Shown here: piece by piece, positions 33,275-48,300 of the stretch
Layout of the letters: each line of letters starts with the position of its first letter
Position numbering within the stretch: the first letter of the stretch is position 1
Source of the DNA: Voacanga thouarsii
Lineage: Eukaryota > Streptophyta > Magnoliopsida > Gentianales > Apocynaceae
Length of the DNA: 64,000 nucleotides
Assembly (NCBI GenBank): GCA_026120185.1
Contig: JANUWF010001217.1
Span: 3,022,001 to 3,086,000 of the forward strand
Direction of reading: 5' to 3'
Position numbers and translations under genes: made by a program
Notes under the pieces: generated by a model
Seen by the model: only the letters and a program-made list of their open reading frames with translations
Databases searched by the model: none
What the model was told of the DNA's origin: nothing

Positions 33275-35094
33275 ATTATTATGAAATCTTTCTTTGAATT
33301 AAATATATGCTAAAATTTGAGTTTTTTTTTACTATTGTTTTGTAATTTAAAAAAAAAAAACCATATAATATCGCATCTTAAAAAAAGATCAATTAATTTT
33401 TTAAAAAATTTTAGAAGTTTGATCTATGTGAGTAAGTGCATTGTATCTTTATGTAATAATTAAAGGCATTTTTTCAAAATACCATAATTATAGTATTTAC
33501 ATCTAGAATTTGTTTGCTATTATTTAATCTATTTCTATAAAAGACCATATTTTCCTTCTATATTTGTGAACTGCAAATTCGATTTCATAAGCCTATGGAT
33601 GATTACCCAAGCCTTTTTCATAGTGTGAGATGAATGTAAGCTGAAATTTTACTACCAGAGGGAAGATAGAACTTCTTATGCTTATTATTTTTTTTTTTCT
33701 TTTTCTCAACTTGACTGGAAGTTTGTTTTGTTTAAAGGATAGAAGTTATTTAGGAGGTGAGGTAGCTTTTCTACATCGGTAGACATTTCTTTCTAATTTT
33801 AGAAGAATTGAAATATAAATATAAATTAAAAGATAAAATGTATATTTTCTTTTCAATTTCAATAATTGAAGTAATAAGTGTTATAAACATATTAGTAAAT
33901 TTAATAAAATAAATAATTATTTATTTTCTTTTCTTTATCTCAATAAAAAACAATAGGCTCCGTTTAATTGTCAAAGAAAGTGAAGTGGGAAAATAATTAC
34001 GTTTCTTATTTTTAAAATCCAACTTTTGGTTCACTATAATTCCTCTTATCTGAAAAAACTAAATGCAAAATATTAGAAAAATAAATCCTTATTTGAATGT
34101 GATACTGTGATTCATTTCCTAAAGGTTTTAACAATGAAAGATTAAAAAAAATTAAAAATTTCTTGCTTACTAATTCTTTCTCCTCTCATACTTCCCATAA
34201 CCTAATAGTGTATTAAAGATTTCTATATTACTAATTATAATATTATTTTCAAAAATTTAAAAAATTATACTTTTTAAAATAGTTATAAAATTTTAATTGA
34301 AAAGTTATATCATAATTGAATTAATTATATGAGAAGAAAGCTTATTAAATTATATATATATATATACTTTAATTTGATAATAATCAAATGTTATTTTCTT
34401 AATATTAGAATTTGAATCCAACATAAAAATTAATTAAAATATTGAATAAAATAAAATAAACTATATATTTAAATATGTAAAAACACTATTTTTATTATTT
34501 TTATTTATTATAAGTATTTAAAAATATATAATTAAATTATATAATAATATGATAGATATTTAAAATAAATTTTTAAAATTTTTATATGTATAATACTTTA
34601 TTTTAAAATATAAAAGATATTTTATATTATTTTTTTAATATTTTTTCAACTTTTCAAGTAAAAGATGTAGAATCGTATTTTATAAATTCACTTTTTTTAA
34701 AAATTTAAATTCTACAATATTACTTTTCAAATGTCCATCAAACTGTATTTACTTCATCTAAGCCATAGGAAATGTTAAGTAATAGTGGCCTCCACGAACC
34801 CATGCTGATAGAGACAGCTTTATTTTTTGTAGAAAAATTTGCGGTAAGCCTTGGCCTTTTTTTTTTTTTTCTTTTTAAATGCGGTAAGATCTCAAATTCG
34901 CCATATATTCCAGGAATAGGAAAGATGGACCATTCAAGTGTCAAAAACGACTTGATTGGAGCTGCGATCAATCAGAATGAGTTCTTGGCTTTGATAAGGA
35001 ATATGCATACATCAACCAACCTTTCAAACATGTTTTCAACGAAAGAAAGAAAACAGAAACCATTGTCCTTTCAATGGTGGCTTGGGGAGTAGTT
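33275..35094. other. Very AT-rich intergenic stretch
   Basis: Largely A/T runs and TA repeats (34240-34640). A minor segment at 34745-35092 is less AT-rich, with open frames on both strands, but neither translation is recognised. Confidence 0.5.
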
Positions 35095-35722
35095 TCATTC
35101 GTTTTCAGTTGGATTTTTAGTTTTGAAATTTTTTTTTTTTTTAATTTTTTTAAAAACTAGATCGAACCAAAATTTAAAAAAAAAACTGATAAAATCAAAA
35201 CGAAATAATTTCAATTGAAAATTGAATTTGAATGCCTCTTTAATAGATCTATTAACTTAATATAAATTTAAGCCAAAACAAATAAAATTTAATATAAATT
35301 ATAATTCAAATCTAATATAAAATGTAATATAAATTAAAATCTAAACATTTTAAAATTTTGAACCAAACATTTTAATAAAAAATTATAATTACGGATATAA
35401 ATTATAAAGATAAAAATCTTAAACTCAATTACTAATAAATTTATTTTGAATAAAACCAAACCAAACTAAATCAAAATCAAACAGAAATTTTTTAAAAAAA
35501 TTATAATTTATAAAAATAATTAATTAATTATATTTTAATATTAATTATATATTTTAAATTTTAAAAATATAATTCAATTTTTTATTTTATAAAATCAAAT
35601 TATATTTTTATATAAACTTTAAAATCAAATTGAACCGAATTCCATTAAAATTGAATAAAAATTAAAATTAAAATCGATTCAATTTAATTTTTCGATTTAA
35701 ACTGAATAATAAACACCCCTAC
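35095..35722. repeat. AT-rich repeat ending in AACACCCCTACT, possible hAT-type MITE
   Basis: Dense in CGAAAT/AACCAAA-like words and ending AATAAACACCCCTACT, a terminus seen in plant hAT MITEs. The left end (GAGTAGTTTCATTCG...) resembles the reverse complement of the right end only roughly, and no target duplication was confirmed. Confidence 0.35.
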
Positions 35723-36348
35723 TCAAAGCACTTGGAGGTGGTGTTTTCCATATTTAGAAACATAAAAATTGGGACCACTACAGTTCTTATTCCAATCCAT
35801 ACCAGAAAATGGATCCACCATGCCAGGTGTTCTAAATTCAAGACTTGCAGAAAAAAGGTACTTCGACTTCCTTCTTTCATTAAGGCAAAGGATGACTCAT
35901 AGGACAAGACCTTCTTTTTCTTCGAAGAGAGAGGACGCCTCCCTGTTTGTTCAGGGCTAATGCCCACTCTACTGCAGGGAAGGAAACGAGGACACAATGT
36001 CTTGACTATTTTAGTTCAAATGACTTGTAAGGAGAAATGACACCATTTGAAATTAATCTCAGATAATGTAAATAATTCTCATTTGGAGACTGCCCCGCAC
36101 GAACCGTCACTATAATTAGAAACTAAGAAGCAATAATGAAGACATGTATTAGAATTCCTTGGATAAAGGAAAACCCTGTAGCAAATATCTCTACTCGGGT
36201 GCCGGAATGCAATGTCAAAGAGTAAACCCTAAACTCAAATGAGCTCATGAAAAGAAATAATTTGATCAAGTGGTTCGAACGACAATGCATATGAGGACCA
36301 AGCTCTTATCAAATGTTATGAAAACGAACAGTTTGATTTGAGTGGCAA
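35723..36348. other. 3' flank of the peptidase gene
   Basis: About 0.6 kb of mixed composition downstream, in minus-strand sense, of the peptidase stop codon. It should contain the 3' UTR. No other gene recognised. Confidence 0.45.
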
Positions 36349-39300
36349 TTATAATCGGTTCTGAGCTGAACCGGGTGCAGGAGCCATGTCCAATGCTTTC
36401 AAGACGAAAGCATAAATGAAGGCATCTTCCTGGAGCTTTTCAAACCTGTATTGAACCATAGAAAATCATCAACATTAATTCATTGAGGAAAGAAGCAGGA
36501 GGAGGAGGAGGAGGAGGAGAAGAAGATAAGGGAATAGTCGTACGAGGTAATATGTAATAAAAGTTCACCAATACTGCATGAATAGAACCATAGAAAGAAG
36601 AGGCAATTTACCTCCCTGACTTTGAAAAGTGTCCAGCACCGAGTTCACATTTGAACAACAGCAGATTATTATCAGTTTTTGTATCTCTTAACTTTGCAAC
36701 AAATTTTGCAGGTTCGGAATACATCACACGTGGATCTATTACAATAAAACAGACATTAATCAGAAGCAGGAAATGTTTCAAATCAAATGTTAAAAAGTTA
36801 AAATCCGCTGAGAGGAGTCCTAAACTAAACATTCAAACACCCCCCCACCAACCCCGCAACACAACCTGCCCAAAAAGAGAGAGAGAGAGAAATGTTTGAC
36901 CATGTAATTCTACAGCTAGATTTCTTTCTTGTGTTTCTATTTGAAGATAGTGAATACCAATACTGGCAAACAGATAAATGGACATCATAGATCATTTTAC
37001 CACCACAATATTAAGGAATAAGAAATATTTTGGTATGATAAGATCCATAAAAGCCTCCACCTCTTATTTCCAACACAACTCATTTACTCAATCATCAAGT
37101 TAAAGTACATTTAGTATGTCATTTTACAATCCAAGAATTAAAAAAAAAGTTCATAATTTGAACAACTTTGAACTTGACTAACTTCTCCTTTAATACCAAT
37201 GAAATAGAATTATGTTGTTTTCTATAATTAGAGAAATAACACAGATGAGGAGAATTCCATTATTTTTTAAATTGATCAAAAGAATGTTAACTTGACTAAC
37301 AACAAAAGAAATACCAACCTATAAAAAAATACGCAGCCATGAGGAAGGTTTCAAAAGGTGTGGAACAAATTGCAGGAAATGTGTACAAGGCCTATGCGGA
37401 TGGGTACTGGAAATTGTCCAAGTGACCTAAATGACTTACCTAGGTACTATTAAATTTGCATCCAGGAACATAGTTCACTCAAAAGGAATTGTTGGATAAT
37501 TTTTAACAAAATGGCAATTTGGGATCAAATGAGATGTTGCAATATATTGTTCCAAATTCTACTTGAGATTTGTGTTGAGAACAATTCATCCTGAAAAGGA
37601 AAATTAATAGCTAAAATGCCGCTCCTATAGTATAGTCCCTTAGGCTAATCTACAGATTCACTTACCATTCAGACCAGCTGTCACAAGAATTGCTGGATAA
37701 TTTTGTGCCTTAATCTGCAGGGGAAAAAAACATACATATTTTAGTTGGAAGCCACTTAAAACAAGTTGTAATGTAAATAATCCAAGTTAAAACATAAATT
37801 CAAATGTTACGGAATTATATGGTTTCACAGTTTAATGAAAGAGTTCATATGAAAAAAAGATAAAAAAGAAGTCATTTATAACTAACATTATCAACAGGGG
37901 AGTATGACTTCATGTAGAAGTAAAACTCTTCTTTCCGAGGATCACCCCATTCCTGTGAACCAAAAAAATATAGTAGCTTTGTTTGATTAATGTTATGTCA
38001 ATTAATATGGGGGGAAAAAAACGAGTATCAAATTCAACAAACTAAAATCAAAATTTAATCCATTAATGGTACAAGAAGGTTAAGAGTTTGAATTCAGTCC
38101 GTGACAGTTTCAACTATACAAGTTCACGAGATTCAAATCAGATTTGGAAAACAACTAGGATTTCGACTTAGCTTATCTGCCTTCAGTGCAATCCAACCTC
38201 ATACTGGCTGGTGAAATTGCCAGAGCATTCTTTATACAAATGATATTGTTATCTCTTTGGTTAACAGAGAAAACAGCTCATTGTGTTGATCCATAACTGA
38301 ATACAGAGTCTAAGAATCAAGTGCAATTACATTCCCTTCTTCTTCCCCTAGTTCTCTCCCCACCACCCTGTTCTCACTCCTAATATACCATTCATCACTT
38401 ATTTCCCTCTTCAATTTTTCCATTCCTGCTCTTCTTTCTCACCATTTTTTCTTCCATCTTTTTTGTAATAGATGTAGTTCTTTTTAGAGTTTTTCTACTT
38501 GCCAACCATCCACATTTCCCCCCATTGAGACTTCCACTTCAAGAAAACACTTCACCAAGTACATCTACAAATCAAGTGAATGATTTTCCTTGTGTCAATT
38601 CTGGTTAAGAAAATGGATGAAAAATTAGATGCTGCTACCTTGTTTGGGAACCAGATTTTTGTTGCAGAGAAGTATGCAGCAGAGGTTATTTTTACTAAGG
38701 AATCTCATAAAACTCAATAATCACATCAATGCAAGGTCCTATCCCATGCCAGTTCTCTGTTGCCTTTCAAGTAATCCTTAGCTTCAGAATAAAAGTTCTT
38801 AATTTCATTAAGAATGACTGGGAAGACTTTTTGTGGGTATTTTCTTTTTTTCAAATGAAAGCCCAAGAGTGGAACACTGAATTTAGGTGCTTTCTCTTTG
38901 CAGAGAAAGTCAAGAGATGGAAGATAGCAGAAGAAGAATGAAAACCTCGAGCGTGTGCTGGAGTTATGAAGGAAAAAAAGATTAAACGCAGAAAGAGAAG
39001 ATTAGTGAACAAATATTTAATGAGAATTTTGACCAAAAAGATAGCAATGCCATTTGCTAAAAAAAGAAAAAAAAAATGCTCTGGAAGTAGGAAAATCCCT
39101 CTGGCAATATTGCCAGCCCATTACCCATGAGAAGGATTGGAATGATCACTTAAGATTGGCCATCTTAGGTGGTTAATATTGAATGTGAATAAAGCCAGCA
39201 TAGTTATGCAGACAAAAAGGGATACGTACCATACAGCAAATTCAAAATTTACTTTCTAATTCTGAACATTGCACTTCCAAGAATGCCCCACCCCCTCCCC

Positions 39301-42300
39301 CAAAACCAAAAGAAAAAGAAATTAGGACAAGCATTTCTCTACCTTGATACATGAAAAACAATGTGTTTTTTAAACTCGTAAAAGTGGCTTCCTATTCTAA
39401 GCAAACCAATACTTGAATGAACTCAAAAATTTTAGATTTTAGCTATGTTTCAACCAAATCCTCCCTAGATTAAGGTATGATAAATGCATCATCAGTTGTA
39501 AAAAATAACTAGATGATTTACATTCACAGTATAGAATGTCCAAATATCTTACTTTCCTATGAAACAAAAGTATATCTTTGTTTCTAATAGGAATCAAACT
39601 TTGCTATTTGGTTTTAATAAGAAAAAAAGAAATGTTGAGACATTAAGGATTGTTCATAAAACAAAACCCCTTTTTATCAAAATTTGATCTTAGCTAAAAG
39701 GCAAAAAAAGACTATAAGGATAAAATAAAACTAAATATCAAATAACAACACATCCACTTATATAGAAAGACTATAATTATACCTAGACATATATCAATCT
39801 ATACATAAATACATAAAAAATAACTCGTTCTGCATATGCACATTCAAAGTATTTATTTGTTTATATAGAACAAAATGAAAGTTTTTACATCACACCATAC
39901 AAGAGGTCCTGGTTATAGATCCTCAAATTTTTATTCCTCTCTACCACTTGCAAAAAAATGACGTTTGAGAGATATGAATACAAGCGAAGCTCTATAAACA
40001 AAAAGGTAAACTTAAGGTTACCAGCCTGACGCTATCAACTCATACTTACAAGATTTATCACCTTTTGCAACTTAAATCAAATAGGCTGACCACTTTGTCC
40101 TTTTTCTTCAGGAAGACATAGTTTCTTAAAAATAAAAACTTGTTTATTACCACACAGATTCAGTAACAAAAGCCTACATTTTTCCACCTGTCAAATTTAA
40201 AGTCCTTTTTGCAGACCCAACTTTTGGCAGCCAGCAAACATGCAACAGATTAGCACCTCCCATCTTTCAAAATTTAGAATGAAAATTCTACCACAACACA
40301 GTAACAGGAATGTTTAGGTGGGAAGTTCCAAAAACTTTTAGCCAGCTAAAGTTATTAGGGTAACTCCAAAGACAATGCAGAGGAAATATAGACTTTTCTT
40401 CATTTGTATATCTTCCAATGTACCCCAAAAAAAAAGAACGTGTTGTGTACGTCTACTCATTTATAGTATAAACATCTGAAGTCATCATCCTTTTGATTCT
40501 TTTGTATAGTTATGGACAAAATAAGGAAAAACAGCCTGCTTCTGTGACCACGTCACTGTATACTATCCTCTACTGAAATAGTACATTTGATGCGTGCAAA
40601 TAAGAAAATTGATATGCCTAAACACTGTATGCAACCTGATGCACGACCAATAGGCATGCAAGAAGCTAATAACCAACAATGAATGACAATCTCAATTAGT
40701 CGAGGTTTCTCTGGTTCAAACTACCAAAAGACACTCAGATGTTGATGGGCCTATTTTCACATCAAGGAGAATTTTCATTTAGTGAAATGATAAATTCTCA
40801 TGATACCTATTAGTCAAGTAAAATCACGGAACAAAATAGCAACTCATCTCCAGGGGAAAAAAATCTCTCCAAAATCTTTACACAATCTCGCAAAATTAAT
40901 AATAAAATAAGAACTAAGAATCGGCATTACTTAGCAGTAATGCCTGAACAAGAAACATCCTATGCTCCAAATCACATCCTATACAGTTATGTTGTAGAAT
41001 ATTACTCCCTCCATCCCATTAAAATTGACCTACTTACTATTTTGGGCTGTCCCACTAAATTTGACACCTTCCTTAAAAGGATAATTTTTACTACATAATT
41101 TACAATAAAATAATCAATATACCCCACATATATTATATTTATATTCTTAGATTTGACATAAAGTATTATAGGACCCACATATTTTTTATTTTTATTATAT
41201 TATATTATATTATATTATTATATTTCAATTTTTACTTTTGCATAAAATATCGTACCAAGTCAACCACTGCCAATTTTAGTGGGACGGAGGGAGTATATAA
41301 ATTCTTTAGCAGTAATGCCTTTTGATCTATCAAAATTGCAAACACAATAAATGGAGATCTCGAAAAGAAAAATCCAACTGATAAAACTTTTAGCAATATA
41401 GTTTTCATACAATAGCCTGTACAACAAAAATAAAACTTCTGCAAATGGAAAGCTAACCTCCCACTCTGATGTTGTAAGAGGAATAGTTGGATCAAGCATC
41501 GTAGTCACAACATCTACAAAAGGCACTCCAGCAACAGCAGCCTTGAATAAATCAGGTCGCATATTAAGAACAGCACCTATTAGCAAACCCCCAGCGCTCC
41601 TTCCATTTATGCAAAGTTTTTCCTTGGTGCAATATTTCTTCTCTATTAAATACTCTGCGCAAGCTATAAAATCTGTGAAAGTGTTTCTCTTCTTCAGCAG
41701 TTTCCCATTTTCATACCACTGTCTCCCCAATTCACCACCTCCACGAATATGAGCAATAGCATAAATGAACCCACGGTCTAGTAAAGACAACCGCGATGCC
41801 TTAAAGTATGGGTCGATGCATATCTGTTGAAAAACATACCCTTGTGGCGTCAACCAAGTGAATAGGTTGATGATAAACAGACAATTGGGAGTCTACCAAT
41901 TTGCACAGAATCTTGGACACTTGTAAATACATTTATGGTCAACATAAAACTTAACCCCATTTCATGGACTAAAAAAGTGCATTAGAGACAACTATAGAAA
42001 GAAATCAAGAAATGAACAAGGGGGAAAAAACAAAGGAGAAGACAACAAAGCAGCAGTTAACTGGAACCTTGAACACCAGAGTGACCAAATTGCTCCAATG
42101 ATTCACTCACTTCTGTTCATGTAGCCAATCTATCTGTGAAACTTTCATATAGCAAGATCTGATAATAAAAACTTATGAAGAAGCCAGCCCAATATAATTA
42201 AAGCAATTAATTATATGAAGGGGAAAAGAGGAATGTACTTTTTGTTCAATTTTGCATGATTTTAATTTCACATAACTATGGCATTTCTGCGAAACTCCGC

Positions 42301-45300
42301 CTGTGAGTTCCACAGACTTTGTTTGCGATATTCATTGCCGGTCTCAAGCCCGGATAAAGGAGGAGAGTCACAGTAAGGCTTGTGATGACCAGCGTAAAAT
42401 ACAATCACGTCTATGATATAAACTAATCGATTGACTTAGTGGGGGCATTCCCTACTAGCAATGCGCTACACTTCCTAAACCCGGGTGTAGTGATAAATGT
42501 GTGAGGGTTGGTAGGTTGTTGCCTAGAAGCAACGCACTATGTTAGTCCCCGAATACAGTGTCAAATATGCAAGGGTGCAGGGTAAAAGAGACCGTAGCAT
42601 TTTGTGTCTCTAGGAAACCAAATGAGTAGGTGAGAAAGCAAGAGTAGTACCGCCTTGGGGTTATAAGCTTCGGTGTTCAAGTAGAGTTATAAATAGAAAT
42701 AGAGTCAAGATTATTATTGACCGTAAGTTCATTGATGATGTGGTTGAAGTGCAAAGAAAGAATGATAGGATTTTGAGCATCAAGATCATGATTGGCGGCA
42801 AGATTACTACTGTTATTAGTGCATATGCGCCGCAAGTGGGACTTGATGATTCAGTTAGACAATAGTTTTGGGAAGATTTAGGTGAGATTGTACAGAGTGA
42901 ACTGTGTGTGAAAAAACTTTTCATTTGTGGTGATCTAAATGGACAGTACTAATCTGAGTGGGTTTGAGAGTGTTCATGGAGGTCAAGGTTTCGGAAATAG
43001 AAATGAGGCAGGAACTGCTATTCTTGACTTTGTCTTAGCCTATGATTTGACTATAACAAACTTAGTTTAAGAAGAGAGATACTCAATTAGTAACTTTTAG
43101 AAGTGGGTTAAATGCCAGTCAGATAGACTTCTTTATTATGAGGTGTAGGTTTCGTAGTAGTTATATAGATTATAAAGTTATTCCAGACGAGAGTATGGTT
43201 ACGTAACACAAACTATTGGTCTTCGATTTTTATTTCAAGAAAAAAGGTAAGCAAAGGAGTCATCGAGTTGACCCTAAGATCAAGTGGTGAAAGCTACAGG
43301 GGGGTGAAAGAACAACTTTTGTCGATAGGGTAGTCCAAGTGGATGACTGATCTACCGATATAGATTCGGATCCAGATCCGGATTCTATGTAGAAAAAAAT
43401 GGCTCAATGTATTGGGACAATGGCTAAGGAAGTGTTTGGTGAATCTAAAGGAAGAGTACCACTAAACAAGGACACATCATAGTGGAACAACAAAGTGAGA
43501 GAAGCCGTAAGAAATAAAAGAGAGTGCTATAGATACTTGGGGAAGTGCAGGAGTAAAGAAAATTTTGAAAAGTCTAAGGTTGCGAGAAAAGAAGCTAAAG
43601 AAGCTATTAAAAAAGTAAGATAAACAATTTTCAAGCATTTATATGAAAAGCTAGATACTAAAGATGGGAAGAAGAATATATATAAACTTGCTCGTTTCAG
43701 GAAGAAAAAGACTAGACATATCAATATCGTGAAATGTGTGAAAGACGACAACCATAGAGTTTTGATTAAAGACGAGGAAATCAAGGAGAGATGGAGGTCC
43801 TATTTTGGTAAGTTATTTAACGTAAATCAAATTCAAGTTCCGAATACGAGTGACCTTGCGATTTCAAACGAAGAGGTTAACCGTGTGTTTACCCGTCATA
43901 TTTAGAAGCATGAAATTCGAGAGGCCCTTAAAAGGATGAGACCGAAGAAGGCAGTGGAACCGGATGGTATACCAATCAAGGTTTGAAAGTGTTTAGGAGA
44001 GATGGGCGTTGCGTAGTTGACAAGTCTGTTCAACAAGATATACAGAGTTAATAAGATGTCTACAGAGTGGAGGAAGAGTACTTTGATTCCTCTATACAAA
44101 AATAAAGGAGATGTTCAAGATTGCACCAATTACCACGGGATTAAACTCATGAGTCATACTATATGATTGAACATAAGTTAAGGAGCATTATAGAGATTTT
44201 AAATAATCAATTTGGTTTGGTTTTATGCCTAGGCATTCTACTACGGAGGCAATTCATTTATTACGGCAGGTGATTAAATATTATAGGGAAAGAAAGAAAG
44301 ATTTGCATATAGTATTTATTGACCTGAAGAAAGCCTATGCCAATGTGCATAGAGAAGTAGTTTGGTGGGTATTGGCCAAAAAAGGTGTATCACTAAAGTA
44401 TATTACTCTCTTTAAAGATATGTATGATGGAGCATGTACAAATGACTGCAGATTTTCTTATTACTATCGGGGTACATCAAGGATCAGCGCTTAGTCATTT
44501 TCTTTTTGCGATCGTTATGAATGAGTTAACTTGTATTATACAAGAGGTTGTACCATGGTGTATGTTATTTGCTAATGATATTGTGTTGATTGATGAGACT
44601 AAAACCAGTGCAAATGCTAAATTGGAGTTGTGGCGACAGATATTGGAATCTAAAGGCTTCAAAATCAGTAGGAATAAAACAGAGTATATGGAATACAAGT
44701 TCAGAACTAGCAAAAATACAACTCAGAGTATAACTTTGGATAGCAAAGATATATCAGTAGATGACTGCTTCTGATATCTAGGATGTCTTATTCACAAAGA
44801 CGGAGAGCTCGATAGCGACGTTGCACACCGAGTTAAGGTAGGGTTGGTTGAAATAGAAGAGTGCAACTATTCTGTATGATCGTAATATGACTTTGAGCCT
44901 AAAGGAAAAGTTCTATAGAACAGCCATAAGACCTGCTTTGCTATATGGTATGAAATGTTAGGCAATTAAAAGATGTCATATTCACAAAATAAAGGTAGCT
45001 GAGATGCGTATGTTACGGTGGATGTGTAAGTATACTAGAAAGGATAGAGTAATAAACGAGACCATTCGAGAAAAAGTAAGTGTGGCATCTATTGAGGACA
45101 AGATAAGAGAAAATCGCTTGCATTGATTTGGACATATACAGAGAAAACTGAAGGATGCTCCTGTTAGGAGGATTAAGAGATGGAGGCAAGATACGTTAGG
45201 CAGAAGTAAAGGTAGGCCTAAAATAATATCGATGGGGTGATTAGAAGAGATATGTCTCTATTAGATTTAGATGAAAGTCTGACGGTGGATAAAAAGAAGC

Positions 45301-48300
45301 GGAGGAAGAGGATTCATGTGAATGACCACACATAGCCTTGTATTGGTTCATGTAGCCGACTCCAAGTTTATTGAGATTAAGGCTTAGTTTTTTTTTTTTT
45401 TTTTTTTTAATAGGAAAGGGAAGGAATCCACACCACATTCCGAATTTTGTTTCCATTCAGAACCAACAGGGAACTACATAGAACAATTAAGATGGGAAGG
45501 GGTGGAATAGTTAACTTATGAGGCTAAACACAATGACATAGGTTAGGTATTTATTTACTTCGATGATCGGTTATGACCAAGGAATTTACATAGTAAGACA
45601 TAGTTAACCGGGCTAGTCTAAGTAGAAATATAATAAGCAGGATACTTTAACACTTTAACAAACTGATGTAAATAACAAAGAAAACAAACGAGCCTTCAAA
45701 AATAGGGTTCTGGAACAAAGACATGATTACATTTATGCACTAATATACTCAGCAAAAGAAAGAAGAGGAAAATGGATTTTAACCTACAGATCAATGAAGA
45801 CCACCAGCTAACCTGAGGTAAACTAAGAAGCCTAAATGCTTCAATAGCTCACAACAAAGACTTGCAGAGAAGCATGCTCCATATGAGACAACATATTCTT
45901 TAGCAAGGAAAATAAGTGGGTCCTCTCGTTACATTGCTTGTGCAAACTAGTAATTAAACTGGGAAAAAACATGCAACTGTAAAACTGTAATTCAGCAAGG
46001 CTTGCCAAGGAAGGACAACAGAATATTGATAAAAGAATAGGAATAGTTTTAATCCAACTCCTTTTATTTTAGGCGTCAACTTTCTTTTCTTCTCTGTTTT
46101 CATTTCTATAAACCTTGAAAACTCCAACTCTTCTTAACAAACAAAATAAAATTCAGGCAAAAATTAATCAAAGGATTAAAAAAACTTAATTTAATTTCTC
46201 AATTGTCTCAACTTATTCACACACATACATCTAAAAAATAAAAAATAAAAACAAAAACAAAAAAAGAGGCTGACAAAAGCAACAAATATTAAGTGCTTGT
46301 TACTTTAAGTTTAATCTATCCAATTTCATAAGACAAATAAAGAACCAAAAGCAGAAAACCCATGAATCACAGATCACAGACACATACCAACACTGACAGA
46401 GATAAGTACTGTCATGTAAATTATATCCAAAGATTGCAGTCACTGAAACAAAAACAATAAAAGTACCAAGTTTATAAAGCCTCTTCTCTGAGTCAACACA
46501 AGTACAGTTTTTCCTTTTCCAGACAAATGTTAGAATAGAAAATTCTCCAGAAGATAGATTGGAATTTTCCTCTTTCTGCGAAGGCTTCAAGCCTCCATTA
46601 AGTATGAGTGTATGAGGCCCTGCAAATGTCTGGCATCAGCTAAAGAATGACTCAGCTGGCAAACTTTACAATTGTAGAGACCTAGCAAACTTCAATGCAA
46701 CAATAAATTGTTTGTTTCTTCCACATTCTTTAGCAAAGCAGTAAACCAAATTTATCTCCTGCACTTCAATTTATCTCCCAATAAGATGTATAATGACTTG
46801 TTCCCAGATCACTATCTATCCGAAAGATCCAATGAAGGACTATATATATTTCCTTCTCCTCTCCTGCTTATATATCCCCCTGTATCTGTCACATAAGTTT
46901 CCTGGAAAGTTTTGCATCCTTCACCTACAAATCATGTTCCCTTCTGAACTTTATCCATGACAGTTCACCAGCACTGACCCAGTTTCGCTGCATTTACAAC
47001 AGGCTAAACAAAGTCTAAAACCTTATGGTTTCCAAATAATATTTCAAATAATAAATATGCACCAAGAACCTTAGCGTTGATATTGAGTAAACAATTTTAG
47101 TCGACAAACAGAACCTCTTATCTTGTAGTAGCAGGATGAGCTATATATTCTCCTGTATAGTACTATACTTGTCTTTGAACAATGCGTCATCATACCTATT
47201 CTAATAAACTCATCCATGCTATGTATCCACCTTTTTGTCTAGCAGTTCCTTGAGAGCCGTTTAAGCTTTCTCCTCCCTAATTCGAGACATCTAACAAATG
47301 AAACAACCACTAGCTTTTTTTTTTTTTTCACCCCCTCCCCTTTTCCTTCTCTGCAGAACCAATTTTAAATACTTGAAACCTTGCACTTATCACTTCAAAA
47401 GAAACATTGCACCTTCTGCCCTGTGATAGCTAGTATATGACTAGGATTCAATCACCAGAACTCAAATATATTCAATCATAGCATGAAAATGTTCAAATTT
47501 TCTAGAAATACAGCATCCATATCATCTGCATCTTAACTTATTTGCTATCTAGCTCATTTAATACTAATTCCAGCTCCTTTATTTATTAAAAATGCTATAA
47601 TCAAGCTTGAAGTAGAAAACAATGACCATAAGCCAGGAAAGTCAAGCAAGACGATTGGCTCTTCACAATGATTTTGGAAATTAAGTTTAATATTTACTTT
47701 TCCGTATTAAATGAACTTTTATCAAGCTGACCATGAGTTGACTCTAGAAGATTGATTATCTTCTGTACAGAATTAGCTACTAAGACAGTTTGACACTGAA
47801 AATTACCAGCCTACTGGACGGAAAATAACTTAGTTAACAAATGATATATAAGCATAGATGCAGAGCCAAATTCTGCTCTAAGAAAGTTTAACATCTATAA
47901 AATTCAGTCCTCCACAGCTGACAGAAATTTCTACAGAATATCCTGCATTACCTCATATGAACCATAGCCATAAAGAAGTAGTGGATCAGATCCATCAAGT
48001 TTTACAGAATTCTTCCTATAAACAATTGATATAGGAACTTGAGTGCCATCTGAAGCAGTAGCCCATTGTCTCTCAGTTACATAATTTGATGCATCGAAAC
48101 CACCTAATACCTGATCCACAGAAATTTTTAGGGATTAAATAATTTGACTGAGTTCATGTAAGGAAAAAATTGAACAATATTAGTGTAGCAAATTACTAAA
48201 AAGAACAAAGTTAAGAGAAATGTCATAATTTTCCTAATTAGGAACATGGAAAGAAATTACAATTCAAGAAGATGAAGCAACAAATGCATGTCCATAGAAA

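Noticed and set aside
34738..35092. Open frames on both strands of about 77 and 106 codons
   Set aside because: Neither translation resembles a known family and both contain homopolymer-encoded runs; left as unassigned.
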